From Deltaproteobacteria bacterium (lineage in GTDB: Bacteria > Bdellovibrionota_C > UBA2361 > SZUA-149 > JADZAE01), in assembly GCA_020852715.1 (NCBI GenBank), contig JADZAE010000047.1, forward strand, positions 62,001-126,000: 64,000 nucleotides of DNA. Reading direction: 5' to 3'. This document shows positions 28,031 to 36,375 of the stretch, in pieces; position 1 is the stretch's first letter; every line of letters begins with the position of its first letter. A program made the translations under genes and the position numbers. The notes under the pieces were generated by a model that was given only the letters and a program-made list of their open reading frames with translations, made no database searches and was not told the DNA's origin.

Positions 28031-29029
28031 ATGCTAAACTCCAGTATAGGAAAATCACTTTTGGCAACACTAGCAGCAGTAACTTTTGCTGGTGTTTGTA
28101 TCATCGGCTGTGGCGATACAGACGGCGACGGTAATACCGATGCCGGGCTTGGAACTCAGTATGTGTCCGACGGCGGTGCCGGTGGATCAATTACAATTGA
28201 TGTCAAAGAAGATCTGACAGTTGGCGGCACATCGCCATTTATGGTGAGTTTGAGAGATGCCCAAGGCCAGCCGCTAACTTTTGTTCGCATCTTTTGCGAA
28301 TCTGAGCATGGCATTGCTATTATTGAACCTTCTAAAGGGGGCACAGCCTTCGAATCAACTGATTCTTATGGAAACATGAGCGGTGTTATTGGCGGTATGA
28401 GCCCGGGTAGTTATATGTTCGAGTGCCGCGCACCGATTGAATATAACTTGATTGCTCGCGTAAGTGTTAAGATTACAGGTGAAATTCCCGCTGGTTTTGC
28501 TGGTTGGCCAGGAGCTGCCGGTGGTAACTTGGGCGGTGGCTATACTGTTCCGCCAGACGTTGAAAATGGCGGTGTTCGTATTACTGCTATTACTTTCATA
28601 GATGGTAGTACATCGACATTGATGCTTGATAATTACCAGAATACATGTATTTCGACTTCCGGTAGTTCGTCTAGTGCAACCACGACTGCTGAGCCATTTT
28701 ACGACAAGTCCTATAGAGTAAGTATTGCAAATGGCTCAACTAGTGACGTTGCTATTACAGAAATAGAGGTTGAAACCTTAGACGGCGTAGGCAATAGAAT
28801 CGGCTCCGGTTCAATGGTTCAAGGCGTAGCTCTTGATTTAGCAACTGGAGCTACTGCTCAATATGCCGGTAATTATGTTGCACTACTACCCACAGCTGAC
28901 TATGATGTAACTGTCATTATTCGTGGTTATTATGTTGGTACCGGTGAAGACTTTGAGGTATCGGCAGTTCAGAATATTAGGTTCAGTGACTACTGTCATT
29001 GCTCTGCAGGGACTTCGTGTACTAACTAA
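28031..29029 (+). CDS. Predicted lipoprotein with Ig-like (Big-1-like) domain
   Basis: Signal sequence with lipobox CIIGC near residue 32, then DTDGDGNTD, which resembles a calcium-binding loop. Residues of about 55-150 (ITIDVKEDLTVGG, LRDAQGQPLTFVRIFCES, SYGNMSGVIGGMSPG) read like a bacterial Ig-like/invasin-type beta sandwich. A Gly/Pro linker leads to a second beta-rich domain with several cysteines, ending CHCSAGTSCTN. No enzyme motif is seen. AGCACGAGGA lies a few bases before the ATG. It pairs with the preceding lipoprotein and is followed by a strong terminator. Likely exported to the cell surface; function unknown. Confidence 0.7.
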   Translation: MLNSSIGKSLLATLAAVTFAGVCIIGCGDTDGDGNTDAGLGTQYVSDGGAGGSITIDVKEDLTVGGTSPFMVSLRDAQGQPLTFVRIFCESEHGIAIIEPSKGGTAFESTDSYGNMSGVIGGMSPGSYMFECRAPIEYNLIARVSVKITGEIPAGFAGWPGAAGGNLGGGYTVPPDVENGGVRITAITFIDGSTSTLMLDNYQNTCISTSGSSSSATTTAEPFYDKSYRVSIANGSTSDVAITEIEVETLDGVGNRIGSGSMVQGVALDLATGATAQYAGNYVALLPTADYDVTVIIRGYYVGTGEDFEVSAVQNIRFSDYCHCSAGTSCTN

Positions 29030-29048
29030 GCTGATGTTATAGTTGAGT

Positions 29049-29092
29049 AAAGGCCCAGGTGGCAGGGAAACTCCCAGCTGCCTGGGCCTTTT
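29049..29092 (+). terminator. Rho-independent terminator
   Basis: AAAGGCCCAGG with GGCAG pairs with CTGCC and TGGGCCTTT across a loop containing GGAAACTCCCA, and is followed by TTTTACTTT. It ends the pilQ-aroB-lipoprotein run, 20 bases after the second lipoprotein gene. Confidence 0.85.
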
Positions 29093-29110
29093 ACTTTAAA
29101 TTGGTATTTA

Positions 29111-29551
29111 ATGGATAGGTTAGATCAGATTACTGGCTTACTTAGCGGAACCGATGGAGCTGATAACTGTCTCCTTGAGGCCGCTAAGCTCACAGAAACA
29201 AAAGAAAGTAGAATAGCGGCCCGAGAAGTTTGTTATTATGGTTTAAATAAGACACCTGCTCATCTTCGTTTAAGGTTATTGCTGGCAAAATTATTTTACC
29301 TTGATGGAATGATGGTTTTTGCCACCAGAGAATTGCAAGAACTAAAAAAATATTATCAATCGGAAGCATTAAATAAGTTGATTGCCAGTTTAGGCGGGGA
29401 CACTAAGCAATTAGTGGAACCTAAGCAGGCCGATGTTAGTGAAGTTGATCTTGCGGAAGACGGCGATAAAAATTTTCAGGAGTTAATCGCAGAAATCGAT
29501 CTGGATGAAGATTTGTTGGAAATTCTCGATGAAGATGACAATAAGGAGTGA
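29111..29551 (+). CDS. Small acidic TPR-like protein upstream of aroQ
   Basis: Not a family I can name. The first ~95 residues are helical with a repeat-like pattern (AAREVCYYGLNKTPAHLRLRLLLAKLFYLDGMMVFATRELQELKKYY), typical of a pair of TPR helices. The last 40 residues are strongly acidic (IAEIDLDEDLLEILDEDDNKE). No signal or membrane segment. Its start lies close behind the terminator at 29049-29092 without a strong ribosome-binding site. It is 3 bases before aroQ, whose ribosome-binding site overlaps its end, so the two are coupled. Likely a protein-interaction module. Confidence 0.65.
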   Translation: MDRLDQITGLLSGTDGADNCLLEAAKLTETKESRIAAREVCYYGLNKTPAHLRLRLLLAKLFYLDGMMVFATRELQELKKYYQSEALNKLIASLGGDTKQLVEPKQADVSEVDLAEDGDKNFQELIAEIDLDEDLLEILDEDDNKE

Positions 29552-29554
29552 GTT

Positions 29555-29995
29555 ATGGCCAAGTCTATTTTAATCATAAACGGACCTAATCTTAATATGC
29601 TGGGTAAACGTGAGCTGAATATTTATGGTGCTACTACTTTGGAACAAATTAATAATAGTATTCAGGAGCGTGCTATTGCTCTTGATTTAAACGTAATTTG
29701 TTTTCAATCAAATAATGAAGGTGAGTTAGTTGATAAACTACAGCAAGCAGGTCCGGGTTGTGATGGAATTATAATTAACCCTGCCGCCTATACGCATACC
29801 AGTGTAGCTATTCGTGATGCGCTGGCCGCACTTAATAAACCAACAATTGAGATACACTTGTCCAATATTTTTAAGCGTGAGGATTTTCGCAAACATAGTT
29901 ATATCAGCGATATAGCCTTCGGTGTTATTTCCGGGCTTGGCGCTAATGGCTATATTCTGGCGTTGGATGCACTAAAAAACATTCTCGAATCTTAA
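29555..29995 (+). CDS. aroQ: Type II 3-dehydroquinate dehydratase
   Basis: Third step of the shikimate pathway, dehydrating 3-dehydroquinate. GPNLNMLGKRE holds the N-terminal loop with catalytic Arg, FQSNNEGELVDKLQ, NPAAYTHTSVAIRDAL (with Asn and catalytic His region) and EIHLSNIFKREDFRKHSYIS are all present. Length 146 aa and small size rule out type I AroD. AAGGAG 7-8 bases before the ATG is strong. Confidence 0.95.
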   Translation: MAKSILIINGPNLNMLGKRELNIYGATTLEQINNSIQERAIALDLNVICFQSNNEGELVDKLQQAGPGCDGIIINPAAYTHTSVAIRDALAALNKPTIEIHLSNIFKREDFRKHSYISDIAFGVISGLGANGYILALDALKNILES

Positions 29996-30009
29996 AAGAA
30001 GCCTCCAAC

Positions 30010-30483
30010 TTATTTTTCTAGCTCATCCAAGACAGCTTCCTGCACTGCTCCTCTTTGCCTCATTACTAATTCATAGTAATAATCGACATCTTCTAACCCC
30101 ATATTGGCAGTATAAACCGTGGTGCTTAAGACTAGATCATAATTAACTAAGCTTAGCTTAGCGCCAATTAAGGTATCAGCTACTGTGAGAGCCGCAGCAC
30201 AGAAAGCTTCACATTGCTTAATTGGCACGCTCATTACATTAATGCCAATATATAGCGTTGTCTCAGGGTAACGTGAGACACCTTCTAAGGTAATTTCTAG
30301 TTCTTCCTCTTCGCTAATACTTAGTGACCAAGTAAGCATATCAGAGCTTCTTTGTTGAAGGCATTCTTCAGCATTAAAGCCTCTTTTAGTCAAAAATTCT
30401 TCAAGCAACCTGACGGGGTCTTTCCCACCTGTAATTTTTCTTATTTTTGAAGGAGATGGTTTTAACGTTCTTATTTTCGACAT
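30010..30483 (-). CDS. Hypothetical protein, possible YbjN/secretion-chaperone-like fold
   Basis: I do not recognise it with certainty. A basic start (KIRTLKPSPSKIRKITGGK) precedes an alpha-beta domain: helix LLEEFLTKRGF, strands MLTWSLSISEEEELEITLEG and TTLYIGINVM, helix QCEAFCAAALTVADTL, strands LSLVNYDLVLSTTV, and a final acidic helix. This order is reminiscent of YbjN or type III chaperone-like folds, which is an inference only. AAAGG lies before the ATG at 30483. It converges on aroQ with 14 bases between. Confidence 0.6.
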   Translation of the reverse strand: MSKIRTLKPSPSKIRKITGGKDPVRLLEEFLTKRGFNAEECLQQRSSDMLTWSLSISEEEELEITLEGVSRYPETTLYIGINVMSVPIKQCEAFCAAALTVADTLIGAKLSLVNYDLVLSTTVYTANMGLEDVDYYYELVMRQRGAVQEAVLDELEK

Positions 30484-30626
30484 ACGTAATTACCTTTAAG
30501 AAAATGGCAAAGTTTTTGAGCAAATTATACATCGGTATTTGTAACTTGTTACCTTATATCTAACTCTATATAAACTAAGCTAGCTATGCAAAAAGTTTAT
30601 ATCATCTTTCTTATAGGGGAATAAAC

Positions 30627-31418
30627 ATGGAAATGCTTGTCTTAGTTTTTATTTTTGGACTGCTTATCGGCAGTTTTTTAAATGTGTGTATTTGGCGTAT
30701 GCCGCGAGATCTTTCGGTAATTCGCCCTTATCGGTCATTTTGTCCCAAATGCAACACTCAATTGTCAGCCTTGGAAAATATTCCAATAGTCAGTTGGTTT
30801 TTTTTACGCGGTCGTTGTAAGAGCTGCCACAATCCCATCTCCGGACGTTATCCCTTAGTGGAATTCTTATCGGGAATTTTTGCTGCATTATCTTTTATCA
30901 ATTTTGGTCTGACACTAACAGCGCTTGTGATTTATATTTATGCTGCTTCTTTAATAGTCATTACTTTCATTGATTTGGATTTTAAAATCATTCCCGATGC
31001 CATCAGTTTATCTGGTATAGTGATTGGCCTAATTATTGGTGCAGTTAATGGCTTTTACCCTGGCATCTTTGTTGCTCCCATTAGCCAAAGTGCATTATCC
31101 TCTTTATTCGGAGTGCTTGTTGGTGCCGGTCTGCCATTAGCTATCTTTTATGGTTATTATCTTTGCACTAAGAAAGAGGGCTTAGGTATGGGTGATGTTA
31201 AATTATTAGGATTAATTGGGGCACTTTTTGGCTGGCAGGCAGCGATAGCAACAATATTTATTGGATCATTTTTTGGTGCCATTTTCGGTATTGGATTGAT
31301 GGTTTTTGGCAGTGCCGGACGAAATACTGAAATACCTTTTGGCCCTTGGTTAGCGTTAGGAGCATTGCTGCATTTATTTCTCCCGGAATATTTTGTTATT
31401 TTCTCCATGACACTCTAG
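30627..31418 (+). CDS. pilD: Type IV prepilin peptidase / N-methyltransferase
   Basis: Inner-membrane aspartic protease that cleaves the leader of type IV pilins and methylates the new N-terminus. GSFLNVCIWRMPR at the start, two CxxC pairs (CPKC, CKSC) of the methyltransferase loop, FIDLDFKIIPD with the first catalytic Asp, and GMGDVKLLGLIG with the second are all present. Multiple hydrophobic segments span the protein. Length 263 aa is normal. AGGGGAATAAAC precedes the ATG. It starts a run with a sigma-54 regulator and a DUF4124 gene. Confidence 0.94.
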   Translation: MEMLVLVFIFGLLIGSFLNVCIWRMPRDLSVIRPYRSFCPKCNTQLSALENIPIVSWFFLRGRCKSCHNPISGRYPLVEFLSGIFAALSFINFGLTLTALVIYIYAASLIVITFIDLDFKIIPDAISLSGIVIGLIIGAVNGFYPGIFVAPISQSALSSLFGVLVGAGLPLAIFYGYYLCTKKEGLGMGDVKLLGLIGALFGWQAAIATIFIGSFFGAIFGIGLMVFGSAGRNTEIPFGPWLALGALLHLFLPEYFVIFSMTL

Positions 31419-31430
31419 CGGTGATAGTTC

Positions 31431-32858
31431 ATGGCTAGTGCTAGGCAAATAAATTCCGACTCAAATCCTATTTCTAATAGAGCGATTCTGATTGTCGACG
31501 ATGAGGAAAATATCGTTTCGGCCTTAAAAGCGGTATTGAGCAATAACGGATTTGTGGTAGCAGTGACAACCAGCCCCAGAGAAGCTTTGTCGTGGCTAGC
31601 CACTAGAAATTTTCAATTTATCGTCGTCGATTTAAAAATGCCGGAGTTAAACGGATTGGAATTTCTACAAGAACTCGCTAAGCTGGAAGTTAAAACGATA
31701 GTCATTGTTATGTCTGCCTTTGGCACTACAGAGATAGCGCTAGAAGCTATTCGTAAGGGAGCCAACGATTATATAGCCAAGCCTTTTACCCCCGAAGAAT
31801 TACTTTTTGTTCTGAAAAAAGCTGAAGAACGTGAGCTGCTAAAGTCAGAAAATATACTACTAAAAGAGCAGATTGCTAAAAACTACAGTTTTGCCAATAT
31901 TATCGCGCAGTCTGCTTACATGCAGGAAATTTTTAATACGATTAAAAAAGTTGCTGACTATCAGACAACTGTAATTATCCAAGGAGAATCGGGAACAGGC
32001 AAAGAACTGATCGCCAGAGCATTACATTTTAATTCTTCTCGAAAAAATAAGCGTTTTATTGCGATTAATTGCGGAGCAATTCCTGAGAATCTTTTAGAAT
32101 CTGAGCTATTTGGTCACAAACGTGGCGCTTTTACTGATGCGACTAAAGATAGAAAAGGACTTTTCCAGGAGGCTGATCAAGGTACCTTGTTCTTAGACGA
32201 GATTGGTGAGCTTCCCTTACACCTGCAAGTCAAGTTACTGCGTGTCCTACAAGAGCGTATGATTGTACCGGTGGGAGAAACAAAGCCAATTCCTGTCGAT
32301 GTGCGAATTATTGCGGCGACTTTAAGGGATTTAGAAGAGGATATTATTAATGGACGTTTTCGTGATGACTTATTCTATCGTCTTAATGTTGTGTCCATTA
32401 AAATTCCACCGCTAAGGGAGAGAAAAGAAGATATTCCTGTGTTGGTTAATTATTTTTTGAAAAAAAATCAGCAAAAATTAGGACTGGGTATTCATAAAGT
32501 AAGCCATCAAGCAATGAATGCATTAATGGATTATTCCTGGCCCGGTAATGTTCGTGAGCTGGAGAATTGTATTGAAAGAGCAATGATTTTAACTGAAGAC
32601 GAGGAAATATCTTATGAGAGCCTGCCTAATTCCTTAAAGCAGGAGATAGGAGAAGAATGCGAGGAATTAATCGTTTCCGACGATAATCTATCAATTAAGC
32701 AGCGGACAAATGTTTTAGAAAAGCAGCTAATTCTCCGTGCTCTCAAAAAGACAAATGGTAACCGTACTCACGCTGCCCGCCTCCTAGAAATAAGCCATCG
32801 AACATTATTATATAAGCTTAAAGAGTATGGTATTGCTTCTAACAGCGATGAGGAATAG
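31431..32858 (+). CDS. NtrC/PilR-family sigma-54-dependent response regulator
   Basis: Receiver at about 18-135 (VDDEEN acidic pocket, VVDLKMPELNG with phospho-Asp, and IAKPFTPEE), AAA+ domain at about 155-390 with Walker A GESGTGKE, GAFTDATKDRKG in place of the usual GAFTGA loop, Walker B TLFLDEIGELP and arginine finger region LPLRER-like (IPPLRERKEDIP), and a Fis-type helix-turn-helix at the C-terminus (GNRTHAARLLEISHRTLLYKL). Location after pilD suggests a PilR role in pilin gene control, but no sensor kinase pilS is next to it. GAFTDA is a substitution in the loop that contacts sigma-54. Confidence 0.88.
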   Translation: MASARQINSDSNPISNRAILIVDDEENIVSALKAVLSNNGFVVAVTTSPREALSWLATRNFQFIVVDLKMPELNGLEFLQELAKLEVKTIVIVMSAFGTTEIALEAIRKGANDYIAKPFTPEELLFVLKKAEERELLKSENILLKEQIAKNYSFANIIAQSAYMQEIFNTIKKVADYQTTVIIQGESGTGKELIARALHFNSSRKNKRFIAINCGAIPENLLESELFGHKRGAFTDATKDRKGLFQEADQGTLFLDEIGELPLHLQVKLLRVLQERMIVPVGETKPIPVDVRIIAATLRDLEEDIINGRFRDDLFYRLNVVSIKIPPLRERKEDIPVLVNYFLKKNQQKLGLGIHKVSHQAMNALMDYSWPGNVRELENCIERAMILTEDEEISYESLPNSLKQEIGEECEELIVSDDNLSIKQRTNVLEKQLILRALKKTNGNRTHAARLLEISHRTLLYKLKEYGIASNSDEE

Positions 32859-32860
32859 CT

Positions 32861-33541
32861 GTGGCTAGATTCTTTTGCCAACTTCTTTGTTTGTTTTTCC
32901 TTAGTGGCACTTTGTTAGCTCAGGAACAACATAAAACGGCCAGTCCTATTTATCAGCATACTGACGAGAAAGGGCGAGTTGTTTATTCTAATAAACCAGC
33001 TAGTGATTTTGAGGAAAATATTGCATTGCCAGAGATAACTAAGGAAAATTTAGATGAAAGGATAGAGGATATAAAAAAAGCTACACCGCTGAACTGTGAG
33101 AATCATGGCGGCGTTTCCTGCTCACTTGGTGAAGATCAAGATGGTAGTGTGATATGCTTGGATGGGTTTAGGGAAGCCGAGGAAAAGTTTATTGTTCTTT
33201 GTACAAACGCTAAGTTAAAAATAGTTTCTTTGTATTTGAAAAATGAAGAGGGGAAGGTTATTGAACTTGATGAGCGTGCCAATTTTGTTCAGCAGGTTAA
33301 AACTACAAATACCGTTGCCTTATTGGTGAGCATTTACAACGCTACCGGAGTCGAGGCGCGCGATGTCGAAGTGAAGATTCGTGAGAGACGAATAGAGTAT
33401 TTACAAGCAAGCGGTTTGATGAACATTAAATCATACGAAGTTCAGGATTATTTATTTCCGGTTAGTGGTTTACTCAAAATTGCTAAGTTGAAAAACATCA
33501 CACGTGGAATGATTCATTTATCCTGTCGAAATTGCCGCTAA
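32861..33541 (+). CDS. Secreted DUF4124-domain protein
   Basis: Signal peptide (FFCQLLCLFFLSGTLLAQ) then a DUF4124 module (PIYQHTDEKGRVVYSNKP), a small domain common in exported proteobacterial proteins. The middle has cysteines (NCENHGGVSCSLGEDQDGSVIC) and the C-terminal half is beta-rich (VALLVSIYNATGVEARDVEVKI). The GTG at 32861 lies 3 bases after the regulator's stop; GAGGA precedes it by about 6 bases. No catalytic motif. It may assist envelope or pilus functions by its position after pilD and the sigma-54 regulator; unproven. Confidence 0.7.
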   Translation: MARFFCQLLCLFFLSGTLLAQEQHKTASPIYQHTDEKGRVVYSNKPASDFEENIALPEITKENLDERIEDIKKATPLNCENHGGVSCSLGEDQDGSVICLDGFREAEEKFIVLCTNAKLKIVSLYLKNEEGKVIELDERANFVQQVKTTNTVALLVSIYNATGVEARDVEVKIRERRIEYLQASGLMNIKSYEVQDYLFPVSGLLKIAKLKNITRGMIHLSCRNCR

Positions 33542-33595
33542 AAGCTGTTGAGTCTTATACACAAGTCCATAGAATAAGTTACCTGAGACTATCCC

Positions 33596-33758
33596 GCGCT
33601 AGCGCTATCGGCGCAAGAAAATGCCGCGAACGCCGTGGCGTGCGTGGGCAATGCCCACTGCGGTGTGCGGCTAAGCCGCCAACTGCCGCGTGCATGTGGG
33701 GCGCCGGCGACCCAGTTGTTCGCTAACGTTCACAACATGTGTGTGCGCTCCACGAGCG
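33596..33758. repeat. GC-rich palindrome cluster
   Basis: Much richer in G and C than the rest of the window and packed with short palindromes: GCGCTAGCGC (33596-33605), GTGGGCAATGCCCAC (33644-33658), GCGGCTAAGCCGC (33667-33679) and CGCTCCACGAGCG (33746-33758). The arms are mostly 5-7 bp with loops of 0-3 bases. One frame is open across part of it but has no likeness to a protein and odd composition. No second copy was found in this window. It directly precedes the long structured repeat at 33773. Confidence 0.6.
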
Positions 33759-33772
33759 TTTGCAAAATTATC

Positions 33773-33988
33773 TATACCGTACGCAAGAAATAAGTTGAAC
33801 GGTATATTACTAAGTAATTAAGTTTTGCGTACGGTATAAAGAAAAGCAAGGATGGTTTTCGCGGAAGCGAAACCCCGATTCGCTTCCGTAAATGCCCATA
33901 AATAAGCCATGGACGGCCTATTTATGGGCAAAATGAAACTAAGCCCCATCGGGGCGGATTTTGCGTAGCAAAATCATGGGGGCAAAGA
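33773..33988 (+). repeat. Dispersed structured repeat, long form (copy A)
   Basis: Head: 14-bp perfect inverted repeat TATACCGTACGCAA (33773-33786) and its complement (33825-33838) around an interior with GAACGGT. Tail: a chain of hairpins, CGGAAGCGA/TCGCTTCCG (33862-33888), GCCCATAAATA/TATTTATGGGC (33894-33929) and GATTTTGC-GTA-GCAAAATC (33957-33975), the last enclosed by GCCCCAT/ATGGGGGC. The tail matches the reverse complement of 55463-55612 over nearly its whole length. No protein frame is shared. Function unknown: it could be a small non-autonomous mobile element or a structured RNA. Confidence 0.85.
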
Positions 33989-34007
33989 ATAGGCCTTCAC
34001 ATATTTA

Positions 34008-34030
34008 GCCGTTTCCGATAAGGAAACGGC
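34008..34030. repeat. Short hairpin outside the repeat copy
   Basis: GCCGTTTCC and GGAAACGGC form a 9-bp stem with a 5-base loop (GATAA), 20 bases after the end of repeat copy A. No T run follows. Could be an extra unit of the hairpin chain not present in copy C. Confidence 0.5.
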
Positions 34031-34282
34031 AGTGACTAATCAAATATTTTTATAATAGCGTTATTTAATTAAATTTTCTACCGAGTGAAGGTTTATCCAT
34101 TTGCTTAGGGCTAGGATAGAAAGCTGAAGACTTTTCAGTTCAAAAGTTAAATTTCTTTTTGCTAATGGTATAACACTGTGGCGGCAACGCCGAGCATGTT
34201 AAAAATATTATCACGAGGTTATGTTTTTACGATTTATGTATAAGACTTAGAAAAACTGCCCGCCAAGAAAGCGAAGCTCAAC
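34031..34282. other. Gene-free stretch downstream of the UvrD-like helicase
   Basis: AT-rich, no coding sequence, tRNA or further repeat copy recognised. It includes TGGCGGCAACGCCGAG, a weak GGCG/CGCC stem near 34180, and otherwise nothing I can name. Confidence 0.4.
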
Positions 34283-36325
34283 TCATCTGATGTCTTTAAT
34301 TAAATTAGCAGGAATGTGCTCTAAAAAGCGTGAAGAGTAGCCGCTGGAGCAATTTGCTCGTCCATAAGAACTGCGCGAGGTGGCATAAGTAAGGTATAGC
34401 TTGAGTTTGGCACGAGTTAGACCAACATAAAAGAGCCTTCGTTCTTCTTCCATTTCCTCAGTCGCCGTAAAAGCGTGGGAATGTGGCAAGAGCCCGTCTT
34501 CTAGGCCGGTAATGAAGACATAATCAAATTCCAATCCTTTGGCTAAATGTAAAGTCATTAAGGAAATGAATTCATTTTCTTCGTTGTTGATTTTTAAAGT
34601 TTTGCTACTTTGATCTGCGCTGGAATTAAGGCTAGCGCGTTCAATAAATCCGCTAAACAAAATTGGTTCATTTTGTTCTAGTGCATTATGAGCATAGCTT
34701 TGCGAGATACGCACTAGCTCCATAATATTCTCTTGCCGGCTCATGTCCTCCTCGTTCTTATTTTTTAATTTTGTCAGGTAGCCGGATTTGTTGCCAATAG
34801 ACTCGATGAACTGCATGAAATATAGGATTTTAGTGTATTGATTTTCTGTTTCGGAATTTATTTGCGTTTCGACGACTTGGGCAGCTTGGCTTAACTCTTC
34901 AATCAGTAAATAAAAAATATTTAATTTTTTTATGATTGCTCCGGTAAAGAGCTTACTTTCAGCTTTGCAGATATTAGTGAGAGCTTGGTAAAGAGTTAAT
35001 TGGTCTTTCTTGGCAAAAGCTTGTAACTGTCCTACTGTGGTTGAACCAATACCGCGTGCCGGGGAATTGATAATACGCAGCAATGCCTCATCATCTTTTT
35101 TATTAATGATCAGGCGTAAATAGGCAATGATGTCTTTTATTTCTTTTCTATCGTAAAACTTAAAACCACCAAAAATTTCATAAGGGATATTTACTTTAAT
35201 CAAGGCATCTTCAATGGCGCGTGATTGAGCATTCGTGCGGTAGAATACGGCGATCTTTTGGTAAGGAACACCACTAGCCTTAAGGCTGGAGATCTGGCGG
35301 ATTAGGAAATCGGCCTCATCATTTTCGTCGAAGGCGGTATAAATGCTTAAGTCATTTCCTTTAGGGTTAAGTGTGGTGATGTTTTTCTTTTCCCGCTTAG
35401 TGTTATTGCTGATTACTGAACTAGCGGCGAGAATGATATTTTTTGTTGAACGGTAGTTAATTTCTAATTTTACTACATGCGCATTGGGGAAGTCTTTGCG
35501 AAAATTAAGGATGTTATTCACGTTGGCCCCGCGAAAGGCGTAAATCGATTGATCGTCGTCACCGACGACACATATATTTCTATGCACAGGAGATAAGCTC
35601 TTAATCAGCAGATATTGAGCGCGATTGGTATCCTGGTATTCATCGACCAAAACATATTTAAAGTGCTGCTGATAGTGACTGAGGATTTCTGGTTTTAGTT
35701 TGAAAAGATTGAGCACATTACAGATTAGATCTCCAAAATCCATGGCATTAGCTTTCATGAGCTCTTCTTGATATTGTAAACAAACCTCAATCAGCAATTT
35801 AACATCATAAGGGCGATTCTTTAGCGTATCATTATCTAATGATTCTATCTCCCGATAATTATTCTTCAAATAATCAAGGTGCCCTAAAATATCCTTAGGG
35901 GCGAGAATAGAATCCTCTACTTTTTTTTGCTTAAGAATTCTTTTAACGAGTGAAGCTGAGTCCGAGGTATCATAAATAACATAATTATTTGTGTATCCTA
36001 ATTGTTCAGCATGTAAACGCAACAGGCGAGCACATATCGAGTGAAAAGTGGACACCCATAGCGGATAACGATTCCCCATCAGTAGGCTACTTACTCGGGA
36101 TTTCATTTCGTTTGCTGCCTTGTTGGTGAAAGTGACAGCTAGAATTTCCATCGGATGGGCAGCTTTTGTAAAAATTAAATGGGCAAGGCGTCTTGTTAGA
36201 ACTCTTGTTTTTCCGCTACCGGCACCGGCGAAGATCAATAGTGGGCCGGCGCCATAGGTTACGGCTTCTAATTGTTTCTCATTGAGATCCTGCAAGTGGC
36301 TGGGAAGAGATGACAAAGTTACCAC
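34283..36325 (-). CDS. UvrD/Rep/PcrA-type superfamily 1A DNA helicase
   Basis: 3'-5' helicase acting in nucleotide excision or mismatch repair and replication. LNEKQLEAV (Q motif), AGAGSGKTRVLTRRL (Walker A, about residues 34-48), FHSICARLLR, VDEYQDTNRAQY (Walker B), VGDDDQSIYAFRGAN, LEINYRST, and LMTLHLAKGLEFDYVFITGLEDGLLPH with VGLTRAK follow in order. Length 680 aa is between Rep and UvrD. UvrA is also in the window but far away. Rep, PcrA and UvrD cannot be separated by motifs alone, so I give no symbol. The upstream region is shared with a small minus-strand gene. Confidence 0.93.
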   Translation of the reverse strand: MVTLSSLPSHLQDLNEKQLEAVTYGAGPLLIFAGAGSGKTRVLTRRLAHLIFTKAAHPMEILAVTFTNKAANEMKSRVSSLLMGNRYPLWVSTFHSICARLLRLHAEQLGYTNNYVIYDTSDSASLVKRILKQKKVEDSILAPKDILGHLDYLKNNYREIESLDNDTLKNRPYDVKLLIEVCLQYQEELMKANAMDFGDLICNVLNLFKLKPEILSHYQQHFKYVLVDEYQDTNRAQYLLIKSLSPVHRNICVVGDDDQSIYAFRGANVNNILNFRKDFPNAHVVKLEINYRSTKNIILAASSVISNNTKREKKNITTLNPKGNDLSIYTAFDENDEADFLIRQISSLKASGVPYQKIAVFYRTNAQSRAIEDALIKVNIPYEIFGGFKFYDRKEIKDIIAYLRLIINKKDDEALLRIINSPARGIGSTTVGQLQAFAKKDQLTLYQALTNICKAESKLFTGAIIKKLNIFYLLIEELSQAAQVVETQINSETENQYTKILYFMQFIESIGNKSGYLTKLKNKNEEDMSRQENIMELVRISQSYAHNALEQNEPILFSGFIERASLNSSADQSSKTLKINNEENEFISLMTLHLAKGLEFDYVFITGLEDGLLPHSHAFTATEEMEEERRLFYVGLTRAKLKLYLTYATSRSSYGRANCSSGYSSRFLEHIPANLIKDIR

Positions 36326-36375
36326 ATTTTATGTTCTGCAGATTAATAATGTCCATAATAGCCGTAAATGCGTTC

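Noticed and set aside
33532-33726. Open plus-strand frame rich in Arg, Cys and Ala
   Set aside because: It runs through the GC-rich palindrome block, has no ribosome-binding site and no protein-like pattern; open frames are expected in such composition.
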